Shown: positions 8,151-15,759, counted from the first letter of the stretch. The stretch is 16,352 nt of DNA from Methanobacterium sp. UBA176 (GCA_002505765.1 DAVZ01000035.1:1-16352); one strand, 5' to 3'. Made by a program: numbers and translations. The notes: generated from the sequence alone by a model not told the origin.

Positions 8151-8295
8151 TGTACAAATAAAGAATCTTATTTTATTAGTAAGATAAAAAAGCAATTTTA
8201 GAAGAATTGATTTTTGATGAGGAAGCTGAATTTAAAAAGATAGTTGGCAAGGCTAACTCCTTGTAAATGTAAAAAAGAGCAATGGTCAACCTAAA
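8151..8295 (+). pseudogene. Displaced 5' part of the winged-helix gene
   Basis: Two frames preceding the winged-helix gene look like its missing N-terminus. One reads NKESYFISKIKK. Then, across an A6 run at 8186-8191, another reads KAILEELIFDEEAEFKKIVG and KANSL before a TAA at 8263. The next frame begins VNVKKSNGQPKLLHKDKLTK without a start codon and leads straight into the gene. The order and spacing fit one protein of about 140 residues broken by two indels. No ATG or ribosome site is visible for the 5' end, so this is an inference. Confidence 0.45.
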
Positions 8296-8574
8296 TTGCT
8301 TCATAAGGATAAATTAACAAAAGAAGAACAAATTGGATGTTTTGTATTGGGTAAATATTTTGCTAAAGAAATGGAACTTGCAGATACTTCTGAAGTAACA
8401 GTTGATGAAGTATCTGAAGGTTTAGGTATTAGTAAGGATATGGTTAGGGCAAGATTAAGTGATTTAGCCTCTAAAGAGATAGTCGATCGTCCCGGGAGAG
8501 GAAAATATGAAATATCTTTTTTTAAAATTGAAGAGTATTTGGATAATTTAGTGACTAAAATAGATACAGGTTGA
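8296..8574 (+). CDS. Winged-helix DNA-binding protein (probably 5'-truncated by frameshift)
   Basis: From a TTG at 8296 this frame gives 92 residues. A helical segment (KEEQIGCFVLGKYFAKEMEL) is followed by a winged helix at about 33-77: SEVTVDEVSEGLGISKDMVR is helix-turn-helix, ARLSDLASKEIVDRP is the recognition part and GRGKYEIS is the wing. It likely binds DNA and may regulate the cassette it heads, since the next gene starts only seven bases after its stop. No ribosome site precedes the TTG, and protein-like sequence continues upstream in other frames, so the natural protein was probably longer. The exact family is not recognised. Confidence 0.6.
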   Translation: MLHKDKLTKEEQIGCFVLGKYFAKEMELADTSEVTVDEVSEGLGISKDMVRARLSDLASKEIVDRPGRGKYEISFFKIEEYLDNLVTKIDTG

Positions 8575-8581
8575 GATTAAT

Positions 8582-8982
8582 ATGTCAGAAATTGGCGAAA
8601 TAATGGAAAAATTAAAAGATCTTGAAGATAGAGTATCCAGATTGGAAGAGTCTAAAGAATTAGATGTTGAAAAAACTAAAAAGACAATATCCATACAGGA
8701 ATTCTTAAAATCCAAAAGCATAAAAAATGATGTCCAAAAAACACTTGTCATAGGATATTACCTTGAAAAATATGGTATGATGAGCTCGTTTAATACAAAT
8801 GATATTAAAAAAGGATACAAGATGCCAGAGAAAGAATTCCAAAAAATATTCCCGATAAGATTTATTTGAATGTAAAAAAAGGCCATATAATGGATTTTGA
8901 AGACAAAAAAGACAATTTAAAAGCATATATATTAACTAATTCTGGAGAAAAATACATAGAAAATGATTTTGAGGAGCAATAA
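8582..8982 (+). pseudogene. Coiled-coil / winged-helix-like protein, paralogue 1, frameshifted
   Basis: The ATG at 8582 (preceded by GGTTGAG) opens MSEIGEIMEKLKDLEDRVSR, a short coiled coil. Then come SIQEFLKSKSIKNDVQKTLV, IGYYLEKYGMMSSFNTNDIK and KGYKMPEKEF, where the frame is lost and stops at 8869. A second frame resumes at once with NIPDKIYLNVKKGHIM and ends ILTNSGEKYIENDFEEQ at 8982. The switch is at the A6 run 8841-8846. Joined, the protein is about 133 residues and aligns end to end by eye with the intact gene that starts two bases downstream (for example VQKTLVIGYYLEKY is identical in both). The domain looks like a helical/winged-helix fold. Function unknown. Confidence 0.75.
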
Positions 8983-8984
8983 TC

Positions 8985-9392
8985 ATGGATATTGAATTAA
9001 ACGAATTAAAAGGAAAATTAGAGAATCATGAAAAAAGGATACAAAAATTAGAGAGTCTTCTTGAAAAAAACGTTCCTAAAATAGAAAAGAAAGATTCGAT
9101 AAAAGAATTCATTATTTCTAAAAACCCCAAAGATTATGTTCAAAAGACCTTAGTTATTGGATATTATCTTGAAAAATACCTAAATATGGATTATTTTAAT
9201 TCTAATGATATTCTAAAAGGATTTAAAGATGCCAAGGAAAAAGCTCCTTCAAAAAAGAAAATTTATGATAAAATTTCCCCAAATATTAAAAAAGGATATT
9301 TAATGGAAGCTGGAGAACTTAAAGGTAATAAAAAAGCATGGATGTTAACAAATTCTGGAGAAAGATATGTGGAAAATAATCTTCAGGAGTAA
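8985..9392 (+). CDS. Coiled-coil / winged-helix-like protein, paralogue 2 (intact)
   Basis: This 135-residue protein begins with a coiled coil (about 1-30, NELKGKLENHEKRIQKLESL), followed by a domain of about 95 residues: SIKEFIISKNPKDYVQKTLV, YYLEKYLNMDYFNSNDILKG, FKDAKEKAPSKKKIYDKISP, NIKKGYLMEA, and a closing KKAWMLTNSGERYVEN. The last part looks like the wing and final helix of a winged-helix domain. GAGGAG lies eight bases before the ATG, and the gene follows its paralogue by two bases and precedes the next by four, so the set is one transcription unit. I recall similar small proteins near restriction or ATPase genes, but I know no assigned function. Coiled coils suggest it forms a homo- or hetero-oligomer with paralogue 1. 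Confidence 0.75.
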   Translation: MDIELNELKGKLENHEKRIQKLESLLEKNVPKIEKKDSIKEFIISKNPKDYVQKTLVIGYYLEKYLNMDYFNSNDILKGFKDAKEKAPSKKKIYDKISPNIKKGYLMEAGELKGNKKAWMLTNSGERYVENNLQE

Positions 9393-9396
9393 TTAG

Positions 9397-10197
9397 ATGT
9401 ATAATGAAATTCGAAATAATCTTTCTACACAAATTGATGAATCACTTGTAGAAGATCTTCTAAATGAATATGAAGAAATTAAGAAATATCATGTTTTTAG
9501 GAGAATATGAAACAGCTATAAATAAATCAGGTAAATTTGTAGAAACTGTTTTGCAGATTTTAAAGTATATTATATCTGAAAAAGTAATTAATAATACTAA
9601 ACTTCTTAGAATTAAAGATGTTTCTGAAGAATTACTTCAGACACCTGTAGATACTTATCCTGTGTCCATTCGGAAAATAATACCCCGATCTATTAATGCA
9701 ATTTACACAATTAGAAGTGAAAGGGGTACAGCACATAAATCAGGCGATATTAAGCCAAATATCATTGATTGTAATTTTGTAGTATCTACATGTGATTGGA
9801 TTCTTGCAGAATTCCTGCGATTATACCATAATTCTGATATCAAAGAGGTAGAAAACATTATGAATAGTTTAGTTGAGAATAAAAGTCTCGATAAAAAAGA
9901 AATTTCTATAATAGATTTTCTAAAATCTAAAGAAATAAATAATCATTCAAATAGGATTATGGCTATGGCTTATTATCTCTATAAGTTTAAAGATGTTGAT
10001 CCTTTTAATATAAAAGATATAACTGAAATGTATTCTATAGCAAGAATAAACAAGCCAAAAAATCTCAATGACTTCATATCTAAGCTATTTAAAAGGAATT
10101 TTTATTAAAAAGAGGAAAAAAAGATGGCTTATGGGCATGGGGAATATCTAATGATGGAATTGATTTTGTTGAAAGCCTAAGTGTTTCAAGAGAATAA
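9397..10197 (+). pseudogene. HEPN-like protein fused to the same C-terminal domain, two frameshifts
   Basis: An ATG at 9397 (AGGAG seven bases before) gives MYNEIRNNLSTQIDESLVED and LLNEYEEIKKYHVF, ending at 9510. A second frame carries on with LGEYETAINKSGKFVETVLQ and stops at 10108. A third supplies FLLKRGKKDGLWAWGISNDG to a TAA at 10197. The switches fall on T5 runs at 9494-9498 and 10099-10103. Joined, it is about 266 residues. The central part is helical with IRSERGTAHKSGDIKPNIID then DWILAEFLRLYHN. R-x6-H (9713-9736) resembles the catalytic motif of HEPN ribonucleases and Abi C-terminal domains, but this is motif-level inference. The last ~100 residues repeat the domain of the two preceding small proteins. 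As read, no full protein is made. Confidence 0.7.
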
Positions 10198-10216
10198 ATA
10201 GTTTAAGTATGATACT

Positions 10217-11683
10217 ATGAAAAAAGTTCTAAATATATCCTCTAAAACTAAATTAGACTTAAAAAAAATTATTGGTAAATGTATAGCAGTTTTAGGGATT
10301 ACAGGATCAGGAAAAACTAACACATCAGCAGTAATTTTGGAAGAAATGTTAAAATACAAATATCCTATGACTATTGTTGATATTGATGGTGAATATTGGG
10401 GACTTAAAGAGAAATTTGAGCTTCTTGTTGTTGGCAAATCAAAAAATGTTGACATTGAAGTGAATGTAGAACATGCAAGACAAATTGCCGAAATGTCAAT
10501 TTCTAAAAATATTCCTATAATATTGGATATGAGCGGATTTTTATATGAAGACATTTATGAATTTCTTTTAAATTATATGGAAGTATTATGGGATTTAGCA
10601 GGCAAATTTAGGAAACCTTATGAAATAGTTTTAGAAGAAGCACACGAATTTATTCCACAAGGTAATAGAAATGATTTAAAGGAAATCATTACAAGAATTG
10701 CTTTAAGAGGAAGGAAAAGAGGCTTAGGTACAATTATCTTAAGTCAAAGGTCAGCAAAAGTCGAAAAAGATGTTTTAACGCAATCAGAAATTCTTTTCCT
10801 TCATAAAGTTGTTCATCCATCAGATATACGGGTTTATAAAGAAATATTGCCAATTTCTTCTAAAGAAGCGTCAATTTTAATATCTAAATTGAATGTTGGA
10901 GATTGTATTTTCTTTTTTGAAAATGTATATAACGTAATCCATGTTAGAAAAAGAGATACTTTCCATGCAGGATTTACTCCTTCTTTAAAAGCAGTAAAAA
11001 GTCCAAAATTGAAAGTTGTAAGCAATGAGATTCTTAAATCACTTAAAAGTATAACAAAGACTAAGATTAAGGAAAAATCTGAAAAAGATAAGCTTCAGAG
11101 CAAAATACATAAATTGGAAGCACAACTTGCTGAAAAAGAAAATTATATTCAGAAATTAGAGAGAGACATAGAAACTCTTGGAAGGATAAGTGTAGAAGTT
11201 AAGCAGCCAGATATATCTCCAATTGATAAGTCATTGATTGAAAAATTAATGGTAAATGGATTTAACCAAGATAATAGCTCTGAAATACCTTTAGTTGATG
11301 AAAATAATATAAAAGAAAATATAGAATATGATCTGTTGCCAGAAAATGCAAAGGAACACATTAATAAGATTTTAAAGAGAATCAACAAACTTACAAAACC
11401 AAAAAAGGAAATTTTAAAATTTTTAGTTAATAGACATCCTCAGTCTTATACTTATTCAGAAATGGCTGAATGGATAAATTACAGTGAATCAACGCTTTAT
11501 AAGAATCAACCCAATGAATTACTTAGAATGGGAATAATAAGTCGTGAAAGGAAAAATAATGGGTTTCATTATGCATCTAATTTTGATAATTTCGTAAAGA
11601 AAGAATTTAAAGTCTATTTGACTGAATCGGATAATGGAATTTTGGATTTAATTGAAAATTATCTTAAAAAGCAATTACAATAA
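10217..11683 (+). CDS. HerA/FtsK-type ATPase with coiled coil and C-terminal winged helix
   Basis: The 488-residue protein begins with a HerA-like RecA fold: Walker A GITGSGKT (27-34), VDIDGEYWGL after strand 2, Walker B IVLEEAHEF (about 137-145) with paired Glu, an Arg-rich segment RIALRGRKRG (160-169) that could hold the Arg finger, and the sensor-like LSQRS (175-179). Residues about 275-325 form a coiled coil (KLEAQLAEKENYIQKLERDI), and about 385-455 form a winged helix (SYTYSEMAEWINYSESTLYK). HerA-type ATPases form hexamers that pump or track along DNA, usually with a nuclease partner such as NurA, or with defence effectors. No NurA is present. The gene follows the HEPN-like gene by 19 bases, and its last 9 bases overlap the convergent restriction gene. 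The ribosome site is weak. The specific partner is unknown. Confidence 0.85.
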   Translation: MKKVLNISSKTKLDLKKIIGKCIAVLGITGSGKTNTSAVILEEMLKYKYPMTIVDIDGEYWGLKEKFELLVVGKSKNVDIEVNVEHARQIAEMSISKNIPIILDMSGFLYEDIYEFLLNYMEVLWDLAGKFRKPYEIVLEEAHEFIPQGNRNDLKEIITRIALRGRKRGLGTIILSQRSAKVEKDVLTQSEILFLHKVVHPSDIRVYKEILPISSKEASILISKLNVGDCIFFFENVYNVIHVRKRDTFHAGFTPSLKAVKSPKLKVVSNEILKSLKSITKTKIKEKSEKDKLQSKIHKLEAQLAEKENYIQKLERDIETLGRISVEVKQPDISPIDKSLIEKLMVNGFNQDNSSEIPLVDENNIKENIEYDLLPENAKEHINKILKRINKLTKPKKEILKFLVNRHPQSYTYSEMAEWINYSESTLYKNQPNELLRMGIISRERKNNGFHYASNFDNFVKKEFKVYLTESDNGILDLIENYLKKQLQ

Positions 11684-12544
11684 CTTTAATAAATCCTCAA
11701 ATTTGTTCTCTAAAACACGATAATTCATTGGAAATTCAATCTCATTAAAAGAACTTCTAACAGTATCCTGCATTAATTTCCATGCAGGACCATCAGTGAC
11801 CCATATAAAAGTTAAATCCTCTTCATCAACCTCTTTTTGAAGACTAATATATGCATTTGCTGTTTCTATTGGTTTACTACCCGTTGAACTATAGAAATTA
11901 CATTCCATTACAATTTTAGGCTCATTATTTTTGTATATTACAAAATCAAATACTTTGTTCCTTTTTAATTTAATATTATCTTGAGATTTTAAGATTAGAT
12001 TTGCATTAAATTCTCTTATTTTCTTTTTTAAGAATAGCTCTAATATTTGCTCAAAGATTTTTCCACTTCTATTTTTTCGAGCATTTGAGTCTAATCCAAC
12101 TTCCATGCCTAAAATATAAGCATAAAGGTCATTAATTTTGACAAAAAGGTTTATTATCCCCGATTTATCGCAGAACTCAAGAATATCTTCTATTTCTTCA
12201 TCTTTAACTTTTGGGATGAAGCTGATTTCTTTAAAGAATAATTTATCTCCTATATCTAAAATTACTATATTTTTATCCCGTATTGCAATTATTAAAGGAA
12301 TTATAGGGATTACTTCAGGATATTTTTGGATTATTTCCCTTAATTTGTCTTTCCTCTTATGGCTTTCTACCTTAGATAATGAGTTTAATATGCTAATTTC
12401 TGTAACGCACTGTGCCATGTTTCTTTTTATCTTTTCCCAGTCCACATAGAACTCATATGAACGATTTGTTTCAAGCAGAGTCTTAAGAAAGTAGTCTATG
12501 TACTCTTCTTTACTTTCAAAATCAAGAACATCATATTTGACCAT
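11675..12544 (-). CDS. Type II restriction endonuclease, DpnII/MboI family (GATC)
   Basis: The product is 289 residues, the usual length of DpnII. It shows the family segment GLDSNARKNRSG (about 150-161), then a PD-(D/E)xK-type core: Lys-rich strand KVFDFVIY with Asp200 region (198-204), and MECNFY (213-218) supplying the Glu and the C-N replacement of the usual Lys context. SSTGSKPIETANAY and FIWVTDGPAW follow, both characteristic of the family. The enzyme should cut unmethylated GATC in double-stranded DNA. The gene starts 18 bases after the methylase stop with GGGATG as a possible ribosome site, so the methylase is translated from the same message first. Recognition of GATC is inferred from the family and the paired methylase. 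Its end overlaps the HerA-type gene tail to tail. Confidence 0.9.
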   Translation of the reverse strand: MVKYDVLDFESKEEYIDYFLKTLLETNRSYEFYVDWEKIKRNMAQCVTEISILNSLSKVESHKRKDKLREIIQKYPEVIPIIPLIIAIRDKNIVILDIGDKLFFKEISFIPKVKDEEIEDILEFCDKSGIINLFVKINDLYAYILGMEVGLDSNARKNRSGKIFEQILELFLKKKIREFNANLILKSQDNIKLKRNKVFDFVIYKNNEPKIVMECNFYSSTGSKPIETANAYISLQKEVDEEDLTFIWVTDGPAWKLMQDTVRSSFNEIEFPMNYRVLENKFEDLLKLL

Positions 12545-12562
12545 AGGAACATCCCAAAGCTA

Positions 12563-13516
12563 TTATTGATAATTTCTAACTATTATCTCGTTTATTTTCC
12601 CTCTTCCTGAAGCATCGCAGTTTATATGTCTTTTTGCAGGAACTCTTTCGATAATATAATTTGTATAAAGTTCATCAAAAAATTCATCATCGGGATCTTC
12701 ATTTTTTGGGTCGGAATTACTTAGCATTAAATGTGAACCTCGCTGATCCATCTCTTTAAAGAATTTAGCTAATCTAATCTGGTCTTCATCTGCAAAACCA
12801 TCTTTAGCGTAACTTGTAAAGCTTGAGGTTTTATTTAAAGGGCGATAGGGTGGATCTAAATAAACGAAGCTGCCATTTTCAATGTATTTCTCTGATTCAT
12901 AGAAATCATCACAGAATATTTCTGTATTTTTTAAAGCTTTACTAACTTCTTTTATGTTTTTAGCATCGCAGATAGTCGGATTTTTATATCTTCCAAAGGG
13001 AACATTAAATCCTCCTTTTTTATTCTGGCGGAAAAGACCATTAAAACAAGTTTTATTCAGAAAAATGAGGTAACTTGCTCTTTCTATCCATTCACTATTA
13101 TAATTATCATAATCAAAGTCATTCATCTGTAAATTATAGTTATCACGGACATCATAATAGAATTCTTTTCTTTTTTTCTCTGATTTTTTGTGATACTCTT
13201 TCTCCATTTTACATAATATCTCTATTAACTCTTTGGAGTTATTTTGGATAGTTTTATAACCAATTATCAGTTCCGGATTAATATCAAACAAAAATGAGTT
13301 TTCTACATTATAATTTCTTTTCAAGAAAAAGAACATTGCTCCTCCTCCAATAAATGGCTCGATATAACTATCAATTTTCCTGGTTTTATGAATAAATGAG
13401 GGCAATCTCTTTTTAAATTCTGGTAATAATTGTGTTTTTCCACCTGCCCATTTTAAGAAGGGTTTAGCATCAGTTATTTCGCTAGCGGATTCTGAATTAT
13501 ATAAATTAGTCTGCAT
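12563..13516 (-). CDS. dam: DNA adenine N6-methyltransferase, Dam/DpnM type
   Basis: The 317-residue protein has all motifs of the D12-class alpha adenine methylases in order: KWAGGKTQLLP (22-32), the S-adenosylmethionine pocket YIEPFIGGGAMFF (51-63), YLIFLNKTCFNGLFR with GGFNVPFG (149-175), and catalytic DPPY (221-224), then SNSD (266-269). This class methylates the adenine of GATC. It protects the chromosome from the DpnII-type nuclease encoded directly downstream. GGAG lies seven bases before the ATG. There is no second methylase (DpnA-like) in the window. The upstream region to about 13590 is AT-rich and probably contains the promoter of the pair. Confidence 0.93.
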   Translation of the reverse strand: MQTNLYNSESASEITDAKPFLKWAGGKTQLLPEFKKRLPSFIHKTRKIDSYIEPFIGGGAMFFFLKRNYNVENSFLFDINPELIIGYKTIQNNSKELIEILCKMEKEYHKKSEKKRKEFYYDVRDNYNLQMNDFDYDNYNSEWIERASYLIFLNKTCFNGLFRQNKKGGFNVPFGRYKNPTICDAKNIKEVSKALKNTEIFCDDFYESEKYIENGSFVYLDPPYRPLNKTSSFTSYAKDGFADEDQIRLAKFFKEMDQRGSHLMLSNSDPKNEDPDDEFFDELYTNYIIERVPAKRHINCDASGRGKINEIIVRNYQ

Positions 13517-13640
13517 GTAATTTACTCCAGTAATATCTTTAGAAATAATTACTAATTACCTTTACTCTTATTTAAAACAAGATTGATTTAAAGAATTGTG
13601 GGTTCTTCCTTCAGCAACGAAGCGAGGATTTTTGATCAAT

Positions 13641-13710
13641 CTTTTTTTTGAAAAAAGCACACGAAAAATTCTTTTTCGGGTGGGGGGGGCAAAAATTCTA
13701 CGAATTTTTG
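13641..13710. repeat. Cluster of three short perfect hairpins
   Basis: Three inverted repeats follow each other: 13641-13657 (CTTTTTT, loop TTG, AAAAAAG), 13662-13678 (CGAAAAA, loop TTC, TTTTTCG) and 13690-13710 (CAAAAATTC, loop TAC, GAATTTTTG). A run of eight G lies between the second and third. The cluster is downstream of the minus-strand MFS remnant and upstream of the methylase gene. It could be a terminator on either strand or a small dispersed palindromic element. Confidence 0.65.
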
Positions 13711-13720
13711 GGCGGTTGAT

Positions 13721-13908
13721 TTATCCCTCAACCTGCTCCAAAACCCCTTTCTCACCAGCTATTGACTTACCAGTCTCCATTTCATCATGATGACTCTCAT
13801 GGAAAACTTCTCACCCCTAAGCGCAGATAACACAGCTGCTATTGCAGATACCGCTGCCCCAATGTAGAATGCAATCTTTAAAGACGGCATGAATGCATTG
13901 GCAAGTGT
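13721..13908 (-). pseudogene. C-terminal remnant of an MFS (DHA2-type) drug transporter
   Basis: The minus strand reads TLANAFMPSLKIAFYIGAAV and SAIAAVLSALRGEKF, the last membrane helix and following R-G of a DHA2/EmrB-like major facilitator. After a frame change near 13800 a hydrophilic His-rich tail continues (HESHHDEMETGKSIAGEKGV) to a TAA at 13721. No other part of a transporter is found upstream; the preceding DNA leads directly to a signal peptidase-like gene. About 60 of an expected 470-500 residues remain, so most of the gene was deleted. Confidence 0.65.
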
Positions 13909-13957
13909 TTATGGAACTCAATAATCTATGATTTCGATTTTTTTGAAAAAGAGGATT

Positions 13958-14365
13958 TTAATATCCATTAATCCAAATTGTTATATATCCTATTTTTGGT
14001 ATTGAGCCTGTAACTTTTGAGATAATCTGGCTTCTGGAAACTAGTTCTGGATCTGGTTCAGGGTTATTATCTCCTTTCATTTCATAGAGTGTATTTCCAC
14101 TAGAATCATTTTTAATAGAAACTACTCTACTTATTATGGGATGTGGATACCATGTGGCATTATAGATAACTATATCTCCAACCTGGATACTATCTGGATT
14201 TTTATCAACTATTGCTATATCTCCTCTATAAAGAGCAGGTTCCATGCTGCTTGAGACAACTACATTCATTGATTCCTGTGTTTCGCCCGTATCTCCAGGA
14301 TTAATACATCCAGATGCTCCAATAATGGCTAAAATTAAAAATAAAATTGTTATAATTCTTTTCAC
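13958..14365 (-). CDS. Signal peptidase I-like (Sec11/S26B) protein lacking the catalytic His
   Basis: The 135-residue protein starts at a GTG with GGAGG seven bases before it. An N-terminal hydrophobic stretch (3-18) ends in GASGC, which resembles a lipobox with Cys20. Then come S26 peptidase boxes: SSSMEPALYRGDIAIVDKNP with Ser40 as the expected nucleophile, QVGDIVIYNATWYP, and GDNNPEPDPELVSRSQIISK with Asp99, ending in SIPKIGY. Sec11-type enzymes use Ser-His-Asp, with His in an H-R-V motif; here that place reads ISRVVSI (Ser79-Arg80), and the nearest His is 75. So it may be an inactive relative or use a shifted His. It lies 35 bases after a membrane-protein gene on the same strand. Confidence 0.75.
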   Translation of the reverse strand: MKRIITILFLILAIIGASGCINPGDTGETQESMNVVVSSSMEPALYRGDIAIVDKNPDSIQVGDIVIYNATWYPHPIISRVVSIKNDSSGNTLYEMKGDNNPEPDPELVSRSQIISKVTGSIPKIGYITIWINGY

Positions 14366-14400
14366 ATTTCCGCCTCCAAATGGTTAAAATAAGGGACATT

Positions 14401-14859
14401 TCAAGGCTCGCTCTTCAAGATATTGACAAAAACTAACCTTAAAACTTCTACAATGGTCGCTATGACCAATCCAATCATGCCTATTATCAATAAGAATTTG
14501 AGGATATATGCAAATGCAATGGTCTGGAAGGTGAAGGGAAATATCACATATAAAGTGTAGGCGGCCACAAAACCAATGGCATTTAATATTATTTGCGTTA
14601 TGCTTCTAAACCATCCCCTTTGATATATTAAAAAGGCGATATTGCCCAGTATATTGGCAATAATTGAAATATTCAAGATAAACAGCACCTGACTGAAAGT
14701 AGGTGCAATGAATGATAGATTCCAGTTTAAGAGATTGTTAACAATATATAAAAAGATTATATTGAATACAATTGCAGCGATAAATTCAGAGTTCTTAAAT
14801 TCTTTTTCTTTTAATATCTGGTTCCTCGTCCATGATTTATTTTCTTCTACCTCATTCAT
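14401..14859 (-). CDS. Four-helix membrane protein of unknown function
   Basis: This 152-residue protein has a charged cytoplasmic N-terminus (1-24, MNEVEENKSWTRNQILKEKE) and four probable membrane helices at about 26-45, 55-78, 86-106 and 112-138. A short basic-acidic tail follows. There are no catalytic motifs or Cys pairs. GGGGGAG stands seven bases before the ATG, a strong ribosome site. The signal peptidase-like gene follows 35 bases later and is probably co-transcribed, so the two may act together in the membrane. I do not recognise the family. Confidence 0.7.
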   Translation of the reverse strand: MNEVEENKSWTRNQILKEKEFKNSEFIAAIVFNIIFLYIVNNLLNWNLSFIAPTFSQVLFILNISIIANILGNIAFLIYQRGWFRSITQIILNAIGFVAAYTLYVIFPFTFQTIAFAYILKFLLIIGMIGLVIATIVEVLRLVFVNILKSEP

Positions 14860-15141
14860 GATCTTCTCCCCCTCTAAATTCTACTATTATTTTTAAATAC
14901 TACAGATATAAATTTTATCAATATTTTAAGAGGGCAATAAACAGGGTCGTTTATTTTAAAGAGTTTATCTAAAGGGGTGATGAAATAATAGCCTCCAGGT
15001 GGACTATTTAGAACCTTTTAAAGATATAACTTCAAATATTTCTTAGATCTACATAGAGAACACAGCATTTAATATTAATTGATGTCCATGACATGTTATA
15101 TCCCATTATAACGAGTAGTTATGAATAGGGGATTGTATTTG
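14860..15141. other. Intergenic region
   Basis: This contains the promoter of the minus-strand membrane-protein operon near 14880-14930. On the plus strand, AAGGGGTGATGAAATAATAG at 14973-14992 looks like a ribosome site and start codon followed at once by stops, possibly the head of a lost gene. No other feature is seen. Confidence 0.4.
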
Positions 15142-15612
15142 ATGGTAGATACAGAAACTGCTAATATTTTAGAGGATAGGAATAGCAAATATATTGCTAT
15201 GTTTGAAGTGGTTGATAGTGCTAAAACAAAGAAGAAATAGTAAATTTTTATGATGGAACAAAAAATTTGCACATTACTTAAGCAATGAAATAGATATTGA
15301 AGTTAATGCAAGTGTATACCTGTTTTGCGTAGCAATTTTCAGATTCAAATCTTTGATTAGAAGTTATGGCAGTAATTCCATATCTGATAATTATCAGGAA
15401 GAAATAAATATGGTTAAACAAAATCTGAAAGAAATTATTTTGAGGGATTATTCAAAATTTATTGAAATAAATGTAATTTCTTTAAATTAGCCGTAAATCA
15501 TGTATAGGAGTAAATTGGGAAAGAAAATGGTTTACATGTAACATCAAAAGTAGTTCCTGAATTTAATTGGGGTACAGTACTTACAGATAATTCCTGTTAT
15601 TGTAATTCATAG
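15142..15612 (+). pseudogene. Decayed gene of unknown family
   Basis: An ATG at 15142 opens MVDTETANILEDRNSKYIAM and FEVVDSAKTKKK, then stops. Protein-like reading continues in other frames: IVNFYDGTK; after an A6 run at 15260-15265, KFAHYLSNEIDIEVNASVYL and FRFKSLIRSYGSNSISDNYQ through 15490; then FKLAVNHV and, beyond two stops, IGKENGLHVTSKVVPEFNWG to 15612. The pieces are collinear and hydrophilic and would form one protein of about 155 residues. There are at least three frame changes and two in-frame stops. I cannot assign a family. Confidence 0.5.
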
Positions 15613-15759
15613 AAAACAGCCTAAAATGATTAATTTTGCTTCTAAGATTCATATAATCCATGTTTTAAATGATTTTTCCGTTTTTCTACTTTAAGCAAAG
15701 AAATATTAATAATAAAGCATATATTAATATGTAAAATGAATTTAGGAGTTGAAAAAAAC

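Noticed and set aside
13596..13790. Plus-strand open frame of 64 codons
   Set aside because: It crosses the hairpin cluster and lies antisense to the MFS remnant; no ribosome site and no protein-like pattern.
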